The notes under the pieces were generated by a model. It saw only the letters and a list, made by a program, of their open reading frames with translations. It made no database searches and was not told the DNA's origin. Below, piece by piece: positions 10,081 to 22,555 of a DNA stretch of 60,000 bases (its first letter is position 1; each line of letters opens with the position of its first letter). A program made the position numbers and the translations under genes. Source of the stretch: Zygnema cylindricum (taxonomy: Eukaryota; Streptophyta; Zygnematophyceae; Zygnematales; Zygnemataceae); contig JBBHKE010000271.1 in NCBI GenBank assembly GCA_037447655.1, positions 250,001 through 310,000 on the forward strand, read 5' to 3'.

Positions 10081-11640
10081 TCCCTCTTTCTGTGTAAAAC
10101 CTTTGGCCACTAATCGGGCCTTATATCGCTCAATAGTATTGTCAAGATTCAATTTTAACTTGAAAACCCACTTACATCCAATTGGTTTGCGATCAGGTGG
10201 ACAGTCCACCAATTCCCATGTATCAGCCGCCATGATTGAAGCCATTTCTTCATTGATGGTTGTCTTCCACCAATTTCTCTGCGGACAGTTCATTACCTCT
10301 CTATATGTTTGAGGTTCATCCAGATGAGAAAGTTTAGTTACCTTGTTGTTAACCTGTTTCTCTTGAAGCCGTTTGCTGCTTCTTCTTCCTCCTTCAAAAT
10401 CTGCGATTGGAATAGATGGTTTTTGTGGATTCTTTCGAATCACCACGACTTCTCCCATGTCCCTCGGATCCATATCCGTTTCCACCACGTCTTCCGCTTC
10501 AGGTATAGGAGTCATTGGTGTTTCCAAGTCCAAGTCTTTCTCGATCTGTTTTGAGCCTGCAAGGACATCGTCCGACTGTGCAAGAGTATCATCTTCTTGG
10601 AGACCCGGATAGTTAGGAAGATGAAAGTCATCAGAATTATCTGACTCAAATTTGATTCTGACTGACTTTGAGGATTTGAAGGGATCTACCGACTTCCCTT
10701 CATCCATAGCTACCAGGTGCTTTACTAGAATTATATCTTCTATTTTTAGATCATACACTCTATACCCTTTTACATCCTCATCATATCCTAGTAAGTATCT
10801 GGGTTTCCCTTTAGGATCTAGTTTCCAGTTTGATCTATCTGTATCTAAACTGAAGACTTTACTACCGAAAACCTTTAAGTGAGATAGATTTGGTTTTCGG
10901 CCGGTCCATCTCTCATATGGAGTTTGGTCTTTCACCCCCGAAGTAAGTACTATATTTCTCAAATAATTAGCACAATTCTTAGCTTCGGCCCAAAATCCTT
11001 TTCCTATCTTTTTATCTGTCAACATACTCCGAGAACTATCATTTAATGTCCTACTCAATCTCTCGGCAACACCACTCTGTTCTGGGTTTTCCGGAACTGT
11101 CTTTTGATGTTGCACACCATCATTTCTTAGGAACTCCTCAAACTGATTGGAGGTATATTCCCCTCTATTGTCACTTCTTACTCTCTTTATTGAGGTCTCG
11201 TGAAGCTTCTCGGCCCATGCTTTATATTGTTTGAAATACTCCGGAGTTTCTGATTTGTTTTTCAGAAAGTATACCCGGGAGTACTGAGACCAATCATCGA
11301 TAATGGTTAGCATAAACCTTTTTCCTCCGAGTGATGGCACTCTTGCTGGTCCCCAAATGTCTGTGTGTACCAAATCAAGAAATTGTCTCTTTTATAGAAT
11401 GCTTCCTTTGGAAATGGTAATCTGTGTGTTTCACCCCGAGCACACCCACTGCAATCACTTAAATTCTCATTTTCCCCAAAACGTATCCCTTCAACTACTC
11501 TCATCTTTTTCATTCCTTTTAGCTTTTCTAGATTCACATGCCCAAGTCTCTTATGCCACAACATAATATCATTGACACCAACATTGTAAAGTTTGAGTTT
11601 TTCATTACGTAAAGCAAGCCTGAACATTCCTTAGCTACCT
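10072..11640 (-). pseudogene. copia II integrase region, long open frame
   Basis: The longest open frame of the window (10072-11373, 433 codons) covers the integrase core and the linker into RT. It has MVHTDIWGPARVPS (first Asp), RVRSDNRGEYTSNQFEEF (second Asp) and SGVAERLSRTLND (Glu), completing the D,D-35-E triad that joins element DNA to the target. Then come WTGRKPNLSHLKVFGSKVFS, the acidic linker and EGGRRSSKRLQEKQVNNK. The GAG-preintegrase zinc-binding region (LWHKRLGHVNLEKLK, CSGCARGETHRLPF) lies just upstream at 11390-11580, one frameshift away. Confidence 0.9.
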
Positions 11641-13075
11641 TTCCCAGCAGTGTAATACACATCTTCCTCAAAGGTAGATGTAAAAATTCCTTTTCTGGTG
11701 CTAGTATCAAAACCTTTATCATCTAATACAGATGTAGAGATAAGGTTTTTGTTTAGCTCCGGAATAATCAATACATCGAAGAATGTAACTATTGAGATTT
11801 TTCCCTCCACTATGACTTTCAGATCTACCGATCTTACATAAGTAGTGGTGACTACCCTTCCATCCCCATATTAAATCTCTACTTTGGGGATATTTCTCTG
11901 CTTAGTGAACAGATTTTTATCCTTTCACATGTGCATAGAGTCACCTGAATCCACAATCCAGCCTCCTTCACCTTTGAATCCACCGAAAGCACATTTCTGC
12001 TTCCGTGGAATTTTGACTTTTGTCTTTGCTTTTAACTCCTCATCCAAAAGAAGTTCGTCCTCCTCCTCATCGGATTCCTCCTCGAGTACCTGTGTAACAA
12101 GTGCCTTTTTCTTCCCTCGTGGCTAACCCTCGGTCTTCCCCTCTTTTATTCCAAGCTCGGTCAGTTTGGTACATTCCGCCATGGAATGCCCGGGTTTCTT
12201 GCAAAAATGACATAGCCCCTTAGATCCCATTGTTTCGGACTCATCGGATTGATCTTCCCCTCTATGAATCCAAGGGGTTTCCGTGAATCTTTGTTTCTCC
12301 AACTTGCTCTGGCCGCCAAGGCTTGTCCACTCTTAACTCCCTTCCGGATTTCGATTGTATTCTCTCGGACGAGGATCATACCAACTACCGAATTCCATAT
12401 CCACCTGGAGTCCACAAGATCCTGTACCCGGTTCATAATGTTCTCATACTCATCTGGTAGTTTCATGAGTAAGTATTGAATTTTTGCCTTCTCGGTTTCT
12501 ACTTTTCCGGCACACTCTAACTCCATAAAGAGTATAGCCGGCTCATTACAAAAATCGAGCATCTTTTCTCTTTTGTGAAAGTAGCCATTGATCTTTTGCC
12601 CTGCCAGCTTCTGTTCCTCAATTGTACCGCTTCGGTATATCTCTATGAGCGCATCCTACAGATCGGATGCCCTTTCCACTTGCAAGTGAGGCCATGCGAG
12701 TCCTTGTGTGAGATGACGGAGGACAAAATCCTTAGCCGCCATGTTGTTGTAGTCCCAGGTATCGATGTCATTTTCCTCATTTCTCGGAATAGGAGATATG
12801 AAAGCAGATCCGGTTACTATAGATGTAGTTTTCTCTTTTTCTTTCCCCCTTTCCATCACAAAACTTTCTCCATCTTTTGAGTCCTCTGATGGTAGTGGAT
12901 TTGGTTTCCTACCAAATTTGCTTTCTCCAAACCATAGAGGGATAGCAAGACTGGATGGGCGCTTTACTCGCCCACTCACTATTCCACAAAATCTTTTCTC
13001 ACATAGGCTCCTATCATCATACTCTCTTAGTAGATGAACCCAGTCCCATTGAATATGGGCAACCTAGAGGGTGGG
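11641..13075 (-). pseudogene. copia II gag and protease remnant
   Basis: Reading on the - strand: gag N-terminus just after the PBS, the UBN2-like gag core (WDYNNMAAKDFVLRHLTQGL, AKIQYLLMKLPDEYENIMNR), a CCHC zinc knuckle (CHFCKKPGHSMAEC near 12215-12175), an acidic hinge and the protease motif GWIVDSGDSMHM with D-S-G, then NKNLISTSVLDDKGFDTSTR. Gag packages element RNA and the aspartic protease cuts the polyprotein. Stops and frameshifts separate nearly every block. Confidence 0.85.
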
Positions 13076-13084
13076 CCCTTAACC
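13070..13084 (-). other. primer-binding site of copia II (initiator tRNA-Met anticodon arm)
   Basis: Immediately after the 5' LTR the - strand reads GGTTAAGGGCCCACC. This differs by one base from GGTTATGGGCCCACC, the complement of the anticodon arm of plant initiator tRNA-Met. The same substitution destroys the ATG that the other copies have inside this site. Confidence 0.75.
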
Positions 13085-14082
13085 TGCAATTCTGAGACCT
13101 CCATTGGTACTCAGAGTAGACAGCTTACTAGAAGCCTCTACGATAACCTCAATCAAGTAGTCTTTGTGCAAGTATTGCTGACACTTTGATAGAATACAGA
13201 CAGACAAGAAAGCACCCCTTGGAAGAGCTGACTCCCTTGAGTGTGTCGCAAAAAGAATCCTTCAATTTGCTCCCCTGAGCAGTTAATTATCAATGGTCAA
13301 AGATGACATTTTATACAAAAGGTCTCTGAGAGAGAGAGGCGGCTACATCTAATTTTCCGAAGTCCTAAACCCCTCTCTAATCCCTCTACTACTGAAGTAC
13401 GGAGCCAATCAAATTACTGTACAGTACAGAAAGGTACTTGGCGCGGAGTACTTTCTGTACTTTCATTGTACGACATGACCAAGAAGACGACGCCTACCAT
13501 ATCCGATTTTGCCATGGTGTGTTCCGGAGATGCCGTTATCTAATGTCATGTTGCCATGTGTCATCCGGTGTGGCTGTTACCGCAAACCGCCAAATCGTCC
13601 ATTTTGTAATCCCGACTTCTTCATCCGCCAATCGATTGATATCGGCTTTAATTCAGTGCCGTTTAAAACACATATGTATTTTATGACGTAACTATATGTA
13701 TCTCTATGTGATTGTGGTGCGTTCGACAGTTAAATGAACTTCTACATTTTCACATCTTTAGATAGCTATCGTACCCTATATACTTCAGCGCAAGTCTTAG
13801 TCTATAGGCCAAAGCTACAAGCAGATTGACAAACGGTAGGTACCATGATCAAATCTAAGGTCCGTCAACCTTTTTGATAAGTTTACTAAGGAGGACTGCC
13901 TTCAAGTTCTAAATGAAGCATAGGCAGCCATGGCTCTAGCTTCCTCTCTAGCCTTCAGTGACTACGACAAGTATGGGGGTTAGAGAGAGAAGTTACAAGC
14001 AGGGTGCCTATGCTTTTTCCCGCTCCTACTTAAATAAATTAAGTAACCTAGAAAATACCTAAGTAAATCTTTCATTTCAACA
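13085..14082 (-). repeat. 5' LTR of copia II
   Basis: In element orientation begins TGTTGAAATG and ends ...GAATTGCA. Nearly the same length as its partner, with moderate divergence, indicating an old insertion. It keeps the TTTTT run and a weakened B-box (TGATCAAATCT) on the antisense strand. Confidence 0.9.
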
Positions 14083-14190
14083 GATGTGCCCAAGGAAAAG
14101 CACCCCGATTACCTTTTCCACAAATTGCCACCTATAAAGGAGAAAAGGTCCTAGATTTTGTATATACGGATTTCTCGAACCCGCTAAAGT
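14083..14190 (+). pseudogene. orphan copia integrase fragment between two LTRs
   Basis: About 108 bp on the + strand read CAQGKAPRLPFPQIATYKGE and VLDFVYTDF: the GAG-preintegrase end and integrase start of a copia in opposite orientation to elements II and III that flank it. It is probably a scrap of an older element into which II or III inserted. Confidence 0.8.
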
Positions 14191-16754
14191 GCCGTCACCC
14201 GGATTGGTACACAGAATGTCCAGCTTATATGAAGCCTCTATGATAATTTTTGCAATTTTGACTTTGGAAATGAATTAGTGCCTCCCTGGAACGCATAAAC
14301 TTGTTGTACTTTGGTTTAAAATAGACCGCAGAAGCCACCCAAACTATCATGCAAAAAGCTAAGCGAAGCTAAGCCAATGAACAATCATTTGAAATGCATC
14401 CTCCATTTAACATACATGCATACACAGATGCAATCATTCATCCGCACACAGGCAGAGCAATCATCCGTACACAGACGGAGCAAAATGCATACACAGATGC
14501 ATTAAACAACAACTAGGGTTTCATGGAATAATCAACATAAATAAACCCTATGACAACAACTAAGGTTTGATGGAATAATCAACATAAACAAACCTTAGGA
14601 CAAATGCATTAACAATGCATAACAAACAAGCATATAAATAATAACACATGAATGCATCACACATAAACAAATGTATAATCAAATAATCAATTTATCACTC
14701 AAAGTGCATGACCTAATCGACAACCCTAAAGTACTACATCTTTGGTCCCCACTTTTCTAACCAGCATTGATGATTTATTCCTAACAAAGCTCATTCCTGT
14801 ATATACACTTGTGAGCTATAAAAGAATCACTTAGTGTCAAAATAACCAACGTAAATTACGCAACTGTCACTAAATCCTATTTACGCATAATAACCTGTTA
14901 GTAGGAGTAAACTAATCGTAAGCGTACACCTGAGAGTCAAGCAATCGTAAGCGTACACTTGCTCAGAAGTACGACATCGTACACACACAAATTAAACTAT
15001 CAAAACCCTAATTGATCACTTAAATATAAACATCATAACCAACCCTATTTTATTAATACAAATAAGACAAACCAATGTTATTCCAAATATTTACAAGTAC
15101 ACACACTCTCACAAAATCGTGTGGCGAGTAATGCTAAGTCACTCAACGAATCTCCTCGAATTTCGTCAAATAATATGGGACGTCTAAAATAAACATCGTG
15201 TGATTGACGCGATTTCGCGTCCCCACTTCTTGAAAAATAACGGCGGCCTATATCTGCCGTCCGTAGCTCTTGTTTGGCACCCTCGATGTCACGCCACGTG
15301 GTCCCAAAGTCCACTTGACGAAACGACGTCAAAACATCCAAATCTTTCCGTACGTAACGACGTACTTCGCCATAAATCTCGTGTGCCAAATTTAAAGTAC
15401 ACCTGTCAAAGACGACGCTCCGTACCGGCGACGTCCCATGTAATAAATGTCACCTGTCACATTATGTTTCGTACGTGCGATGTACAATTTTACATACTTC
15501 GAATATCATACATCGGATCGCTTCGCGATCCACCGTCCATTTCACTTACGCAAACCGTACTCTGTTTTTGTTCGCGTCGGTCAATTAGTACTTCCGTACG
15601 TCGAACTTCAATTAATTTCACTTCTCCCTTAACCCAAAAATCCATTCTTACCACCACATTAATTTCAATAATTACGTACGCACGCAAAACACGCGCACGC
15701 AAGTACGAAACTGAATCTTCCAAAACAACAAAACTTTGATTGACAATAACCCTGTGTAGCTTGGACTCCCTTGAGTTCGTTGCAAAAAAAATCACTGAAT
15801 TTGTTCACCTGAGCATTAAGTTATGGTTGTTGAAAGACAACAAGTTTAACAAATGGCCTCTGGGAAAGAGGGCTTTCTAAGAAATTGTCTAAGTCCTAAG
15901 AACCTACTCACAACTCCTCTAGACAAATCAAAAAACCATTTATACACAAAATTATGTATGTACAAAGTATGGTTGTTGCGGTATTTAAGGTACGGAATTA
16001 TTCGGGCACCACTCATGGTATGCTACGTGGCATATAAGTCATCGTCATTCTGTCCCAATATTTTTGGGCATCCTATAGGATGATGTCACGTGTCATTCTC
16101 CCTTCACTTTGGCGAAGTATTGCCGGAAAGACATTCCGGCATACCGACATTCACGTGTGCCGTCTGTTCGTATTTCATTGATCAATATCATCTGTTCGAT
16201 CTGACGGCGCGCAAAAAAAAATGTTGACCGTTGAAATTCGCCGGTCAATGTTCTGTGTTGACCGTTGAATTTTGACGGTCAACATTCCGTGTTGACTGTT
16301 TAAATTCCGATTTCTTCGCGAACCGTCGATCGCAAAATGACATTTAATTTCGTCCGTTGAAATCAAATGTTGTTTCGTTCATTTCGTATGGTACTGTTTT
16401 TTGTGCAGTACCGTGCGTTTCCATGTTTCGTTTTGTCGCGTTAGCCGCTAAATGGAATATGTCACCGAGTCAATATTTAAATCTTTATCTAATACAATAC
16501 GGTAATCGTTTCATCAAAACCTATCGGATAAGGTGGACGGCTACGCCGTACGGCTGTCGTCCGGAGGTCGCACGATCAAATCTTCTCGTTGACAACCTTA
16601 CTTTAGCAAGAGACTTGTCTTCTGCCTGTCTTCTTATCTTGTCTAAGGCAACCGTGGCTGCATGTCAGTTCTCAGTGACTACAAAAAGTATGAGAAGTGT
16701 AGGATGTTCATAGACTGACTAATAAGATAGAATATAAAATACCATTTTTCAACA
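14191..16754 (-). repeat. 3' LTR of copia III, split by an insertion
   Basis: LTR sequence occupies about 14191-14313 and 15746-16754; the two parts align in order with the 5' LTR at 21086-21990. The TG end is at 16754 next to the purine tract (gaaaatgaggggtg). On the + strand it keeps ACGATCAAATCTTCTCG followed by GTTGACAACC, a degraded version of the antisense tRNA-like module. Confidence 0.8.
14314..15745. other. 1.4-kb insertion in a copia LTR, unidentified
   Basis: AT-rich DNA with no convincing coding frame. The left third has local repeats: paired gcatacacagatgca motifs and a ~47-bp tandem duplication (about 14508-14554 and 14555-14600), whose first unit carries AGGGTTT and AAACCCT, resembling telo-box motifs. 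The right part is rich in cgtacg/gtacg motifs. The edges read TGTTGTAC on the left and GATTGACA on the right, the TG...CA form of a solo LTR, but I see no clean target duplication. A solo LTR of another family is the best guess. Confidence 0.55.
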
Positions 16755-16759
16755 CACCC

Positions 16760-18249
16760 CTCATTTTCTAGTCTATCTTTTCTTTCAGTCCACACTTCTG
16801 CCTACACAAAGTCAATTTGGGAGAAGGAACTGGCTTAGTCATCATATCTGCTACCATCTCTCCATCCGGTCTTTATTCCAAACTATTTTTTTTATTCTCA
16901 ACATTCCCCTAACAAAGCTCAAACGAATATCCATATGGTTCGCTTGAAAATTATGCTTAGGGTTTGCAGCAATTGTAATCGCAGCTTGATTGTCACAAAA
17001 TATTTTTTTGCATTCCATTCTTCATATATCCCAGTTCTTGAAGCTAAGATTTCACCCACATTAATTCTTTCACAGCCGAACAAGAGGCCATATACTTAGC
17101 CTCCATGGTGGACTGAGCAATCACCTTTTATTGCTTACTGCTCCAACAGCAAGCCCCATTCCCAACATACAACACATACCCAGAAGTAGACCTTCTCATG
17201 GGAGCATCCCCATAACTGGCATCACTCCAAGTGGTGATGTCAGTGTTATCCCCTCTCAAATGCAACCATAGATTTCGCGTTCCTATCAAGTATCGCATGA
17301 CCCTTTTGGCCGCTTCCCAATCTTTCTTTCTAGGATCATTCAGGCTCCTACTTTATATTCCTACAGCTGGTGCTATATCAGGACGAGTACAATTCATAAA
17401 GTATTTCAAACTACCGACAACCTGTCTGTTCGGAATAGTTTGCATAAACTTTTTTTCCTCGGGTCCTAACTCATTATCCAAGATCAAGACTCCCTCTTCT
17501 GAGCTCCCCTCATTTCCCTTCTTTAACTCCATTGGAGTTGTACAACTATTTGCTTTATCCATCTGAAACTTTTCAAGCATATTTCCTATTGCTTCCTTTT
17601 GAGTTTGTCTTATCGTTTTCTTCTCTCTATCCCTCTCCATCTGAATTCCCAAAAAATACTTTGCCTCTTCCAAGTCTTTCATTTCAAATCTACTCTTTAG
17701 ATACTTTTTCAATCTATTAGTTTTCTCCATTGGTTTACTTAACACAAGCAAATCGTCAACATAGATGGCAATGAAAATTATACCTCCTTCGTTTTCAAAT
17801 AGATAGATGGAATGATCCCAACTAATTCGGATGTATCCCAAACTCGTCAAAAACTCGTCCAGCTTTTTGTTCCATTTGCGTGGAGCTTGATTTAGTCCAT
17901 TAAGAGACTTTATCATCTTGCACACCTTGCTTTCTTCTCCTTTCTCCACAAATCCTTCTGGTTGTCGCATGAAGATCTCTTCTTCTAATTCTCCGTGTAA
18001 GAAAGCGGTTTTGATGTCCATCTAGTGTACCTCCATGCCTTCCGCTGCCGCTAGACTAAGGAGGATTCGGACAGAGGGAAATCTAACAACCACAACGAAG
18101 GTCTCCTCATAATCGATTCCCTCCTTTAGTGTGAACCCCTTTGCCACTAATCTGGCCTTGTATCCCTCGATAGTGTTATGCGGGTTGAGTTTCAACTTTA
18201 ATACCCACTTACATCCTATCGGCTTTCTGTATGGAAGACAATCTATCAA
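16760..18249 (-). pseudogene. copia III RT and RNase H remnant
   Basis: [53 protein letters not shown] and IAIYVDDLLVLSKPMEK (about 17740-17790), followed by KYFLGIQMERDREKKTI. A 222-codon open frame (17353-18021) spans most of this. RNase H (16760-17350) is recognisable but broken by stops. One stop separates the RT start (18022-18249) from the rest. Confidence 0.9.
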
Positions 18250-18339
18250 CTCCTATGTGTTTGCTTCCATAATGGAAGTCATCTCATTGTTTATAGCTAT
18301 CACCCATCTACTTCGTTTCGGACTATTAACTACTTCTCA

Positions 18340-19640
18340 TTAAGTTTGGGGTTCGCTCAAATGTGACTGCTTTCTTACCTTGTTGTTCACTTGTCTCTCT
18401 TGAAGTCTCTTGCTGCTTCTCCTTCCTCCTTCAAACTGCGATGTTGGAATGGAGGGTAATCTTGGGTTTCTCCGAACAACTTCGCCTTCTCCCCTATCCG
18501 TGGAGTCCATCTCTGGACGTTCATCGTCCATTTCTAGTCTTTCTTCGTTTTCTTCCTCGGTTTGAACAGGATGTTGTGACTCCAAGAGAGGATCACTCTT
18601 GGTCAGTTTTTCTTCTTTCTCTGAAAAGTCAGGCTGAACCGGAGTTCGGTTAGTAGAATCTGAATCTAACTCACTTTCGGATTCAATTCTAATTCTGACC
18701 GGTTTAGAATACTTAAAGGGATCTATGGATTTTCCTTCATCCATAACTACCAAGTGTTTCACTAGAATTATATCTTCTCTTCCGAGATCATAAACTCTAT
18801 ACCCTTTTACGTTCTCATCATACCCAAGTAAGTATCCCGGCTTTCCTTTAGCATCTAACTTCCAATCAGATTTTTCTGTGTTTAAACTAAACACTTGACT
18901 TCCAAACACCTTTAAGTGTGATATGTTAGGTTTTCTCCCGGTCCATCTTTCATAGGGTGTTTGACCTTTTACAGCTGAGGTAAGGACTCTATTTTTGAGA
19001 TAGTTAGCACAATTCATGGCTTCTGCCCAAAAGCTTTTCCTTATCTTTTTATCTGTCAACATGCTACGGGCACTATCACTTAATGTCCGATTTAGTCTCT
19101 CGGCTACACCATTTTGTTCTGGATTCTTTGGGACAGTCTTTTGGTGTTGAACCCCTTCCTCTTTCAAGTAATCCTCAAATTCATTAGAAGTGAATTCCCC
19201 CCCATTATCACTTCTCACTCTCTTTATAGGTGTCTCATGAAGCGTTTCACTCCATGATTTATATTCTTTAAAGTAAGCCGAAGCCTCAGATTTGTTTTTC
19301 AAGAAATATACTCTAGAGTATCTAGACCAATCATCAGTGATAGTAAGCATAAATCTTTTCCCTCCAACTGATGGCACTTTAGCCGGTCCCCATATGTCAG
19401 TGATGAACTAAATCTAAGACCTTTTCACCCTTATATATTGTGGATTTTGGAAAAGGCAATCTGTGGGCTTTTCCTTGATTACACTCACTACAATCATCCA
19501 AAGTCTCAATATCCCCAAAATGTATTCCCTCAACTACACCAATTTTTTTCATTTCCTTCAATCTATCTAGATGCACATGTCCGAATATTTTATGCCACAT
19601 CATCAAATCACTAACACGAGCATAGTAAACTCTCGTCTTT
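18340..19640 (-). pseudogene. copia III integrase region
   Basis: A 345-codon frame (18340-19377) carries VRSDNGGEFTSNEFEDYL and NGVAERLNRTLSDSARSM, two of the three catalytic positions, then WTGRKPNISHLKVFGSQVFS and the acidic linker ending EGGRRSSKRLQERQVNNK. The first catalytic segment is cut by a frameshift near 19390. Upstream (19397-19606) lies the zinc-binding preintegrase block MMWHKIFGHVHLDRLK and CSECNQGKAHRLPFP. Confidence 0.9.
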
Positions 19641-19679
19641 CCATTACTCTAATTCAACCTAAACATTCCTTAGCTACCC

Positions 19680-21082
19680 TTCTCAGTTGTCATTTACACT
19701 TCATTCTCATAGCTAGCAACCAAGACTCCTTTCTTAGTACTAGTCTCAAAACCCTTATCATCTAAGACTGACGTAGAGATAAGATTCTTGTTTAACAATG
19801 GAATAAAAAGAACATCACTGAATGTGACTATAGATGTCTTACCAACAAGTAAGACTCTCAAATCCACTGATCCCACTGAATTAGTGGTCACTATTCTCCT
19901 ATCCCCATACTATATCTCTATAGTATGGATCTTTCTCATTTTGGTAAACAATAGTTTTTCTCTACACATATGCATAGAGGCTCCTGAATCAATAATCCAT
20001 CCCTCTTCAAGAGCTTCCTTTCCTCCACCGAAAGCACACATTTGCCTCCTTGGAATCTTCGGCTCACCTTTCAACTATAGCTCCTCATTGAGGAGAAGTT
20101 CTCCGTCGTCTTCATTAGAATCCTCTCCAATGACTTGGTTTGCCACAAATGCCTTCTTTTTCCTTGCGGCTGGTTTTTCGACCTGTTCCTCCTTCAATCT
20201 CAGTTATTTCAATTTAGTACACTCCACCAAGTAATGTTTCGGCTTCTTACACAAGTGACAAAGCCCTTTCGGAGTCCTCGATCTAGATCCGTCCAATTGA
20301 TTTCCTCTTCCTCCTCCACCAAAGTTTCTATAATGTTTCTTGGAATCCTTATCGCCCCAATTTGTTCCAACGGCCAATGCCTAAACACTCTTTCCTCCTC
20401 TTCGAATCTCAATTGTACTTTCTCAAACCAAAATCATTCCCACAACGGAGTTCTAGATCCATTGATGATCTGGCAAGTCTTGAACCCTGTTAATAATGTT
20501 TTCATAATCATCTAGGAGATTTATGACCAGTGTGCCCCGCCGGTCTCCCTATTGGGAGTTTCATGAATAAATCCCAGCCAGTCATTGCAAATATCTAACA
20601 TCTTTCCCCTTTGGCGTATGCTCACGGTTTACGGCCTGGCGCTGATCGTATACTCTTGTAAATGTTAATGAGATCCCCCACGGCCTGCGCCACGACCACA
20701 TGGAATCTGGTGCCTTGCGCGGTGGGCAGCCGTGGGCACCGCGGTATTATTGAAATGCAGTTTCCTATCATTTGCCGGTTTCCGAAACGCTATTGGAACC
20801 AATCCAATAGCCATCGGTGTGAGTTTCTCTTTCCCATTATTCTTCCCTGTGTCCAACACGATGTTTTCATCAACATTTTCTACCACCTTTGCCCTCGCAA
20901 ATCCTCTTGTCAACCGAGATCCTGCAAATCCTGGTGGAACTCCCAGTTTTGAGGATGGCCGACACACACAACTACTCAGAATGCCCCATAGCCGTTTTTG
21001 AAACAATGCACCCCTCATGATGGTTTCCCAATAAAAGAACTTTATTCCATTGAAAATGGGTACCTTAGAGGGTGGGCCCATA
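19680..21082 (-). pseudogene. copia III gag and protease remnant
   Basis: Gag starts at the ATG inside the PBS (21081-21079) and reads MGPPSKVPIFNGIKFFYWE before losing frame. A partial zinc knuckle region and acidic hinge follow near 20100-20280. Protease-downstream motifs (NKNLISTSVLDDKGFETSTK) lie near 19710-19790. A G/C-richer stretch near 20530-20750 does not match the other copies, so gag may have a local replacement. Confidence 0.75.
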
Positions 21083-21085
21083 ACA
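21071..21085 (-). other. primer-binding site of copia III overlapping the gag ATG
   Basis: The - strand after the 5' LTR reads TGTTATGGGCCCACC, one mismatch from the complement of the plant initiator tRNA-Met anticodon arm. The ATG inside it opens the gag frame (M-G-P-P-S-K-V-P). Confidence 0.75.
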
Positions 21086-21990
21086 TGTAATTCTGTGACC
21101 TCTATTGGTACACAGAATGTCCAACTTATATGAAGCCTCTAGGATAATATGTGCACTTTTGACTTTGGCAATGAATAAGTGCCACCCTGGCACGCAAAAA
21201 CTCTTACTGCATCACCGGTGTGTAGCCTGGACTGCGTAAGTAGGCTGCAAAAAGAATCACTGAATTTTCTCACCTAAGCATTAAGCTATGGCTGTTCAAA
21301 GATAACAAATTTATACAGATGGCCTCTGGGAAAGAGGGCTTTCTAAGAAATTGTCTAAGTCTTAAGAACCTACTCACAGCTCTCCTGACCAATCAAAAAA
21401 TCATTATACACGGAAATATGTATTTACAAAGTATGGGTGCCGCGGTACTTTATGTACGGAATTATTCGGCACCACTCATGGTATGCCACGTGGCATATAA
21501 GTCATCGTGATTCTATCCCATTCTTTTCGGGCATCCTATATGATGATGCCACATGTCATTTTCCCTCTTTTTTGGCGACTAGAAAGACATTTCGGCATAC
21601 TGGCATTCACGTGTGCCGTCAGTTCGTATTTCAACGATCAGTATCAGTCGTTCGATCTGACGGCGTGCCGAAAAACTGTTGACCGTTTAAATTTGCCGAT
21701 CTATGTTCCGTGTTGACCGTTGAATTTCGACGGTCATCATTCCATGTTGACTATTGAAATTCCGTTTTTTTCGCGAACCGTCGAACGCGAAACAACATTT
21801 AATTTCGTCTGTTGAAATCAAATGTTGTTTCGTTCATTTCGTGCAGTACTGTATATCGTGCGGTACCGTGTGTATCCATCTTTCGTTTCGTCCTGTAAGC
21901 CGCTAAATGGAATATGTCGCCAAGTCAATATTTAAATATTTATCAAATACAATACAGTTATCGTTTCATCAAGACCTACCGGATAGTAGT
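21086..21990 (-). repeat. 5' LTR of copia III, truncated
   Basis: In element orientation it ends ...GAATTACA at 21086. The homology to the 3' LTR stops abruptly near 21990, after the shared ...CTACCGGATA segment, so about 250 bp at the outer end is missing. Confidence 0.8.
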
Positions 21991-22555
21991 ACAATACGAT
22001 AGTACGACAAGGTACCCTAGTGTACTTCCAAAACCTAATTCGAACTAGCCTATTATGAATAGTAAAACACTATTTTCTAAAGCGCTACACTACAAAAATA
22101 ACCTTCGTGTTTTACAAATATGATGTATATTAATGTTACTTGCTTAGTCGGCCTAAAATACTTCCGGCTGGGGTTGTTCTCACGACGCTTACGAAGCTCC
22201 TCGTCATCTGTGGTCCCCCTCACAATTCCCGCCGTTAGTTTGATGTGAATCAACGTCTGGTATTTGCTTTTTGGTATCAGTGTTCCCAAATGTCCGGGCT
22301 AATTTTCGTCTGCTCGATCCGACGAATTCAGTCGTTCGATAGATGACATGTGGCCATGACCATTCCGCATTTCCTACACCGTCTATAAAGCCAACGCGTG
22401 TATATGTGACCGTACTAATACTCTTTAAAAACATTCTATTGTCACACTATTCAAGGTATGTATTACAGTTCAAACTTCATAAAATATTCTAAGTACTTAA
22501 GTTTCCCTCACAGCTCTATATATTGAAGACAAAGCTTTCAAAAACAACAATTCTG
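21991..22555. other. unassigned interval between copia III and the gypsy remnant
   Basis: No recognised element. A - strand frame near 22080-22290 has a charged stretch (DDEELRKRRENNPSRKYF) that looks weakly protein-like, but no neighbours or splice context support a gene. Confidence 0.3.

Larger units (their letters stand above)
7720..14082 (-). mobile_element. copia element II, with both LTRs but degenerate
   Basis: Bounded by LTRs of 997 and 998 bp (7720-8716 is the 3' LTR, 13085-14082 the 5' LTR). Internal order on the - strand is PBS, gag with zinc knuckle, protease, GAG-preintegrase, integrase, RT and RNase H: the copia order. The flanking 5-mers (gtcgc on the left, gatgt on the right) do not match, so no target-site duplication is visible and one end may have recombined. 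Several stops and frameshifts make it non-autonomous. Confidence 0.93.
14191..21990 (-). mobile_element. copia element III, degenerate, 3' LTR interrupted, 5' LTR truncated
   Basis: Same domain order as element II on the - strand. The 3' LTR (left) is split by about 1.43 kb of foreign DNA and lacks its last ~20 bp. The 5' LTR (right) is truncated near 21990, losing its outer ~250 bp. The internal part keeps a PBS, gag, protease, integrase, RT and RNase H with many breaks. Confidence 0.88.

Noticed and set aside
10103-10882. Several + strand frames opposite the copia II integrase, some hydrophobic or Ser-rich.
   Set aside because: They are antisense shadows of the long integrase and linker frame, whose catalytic motifs are clear on the - strand.
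22077-22434. - strand frames with charged, protein-like stretches between copia III and the gypsy.
   Set aside because: No family match, no splice or element context; too weak to call.
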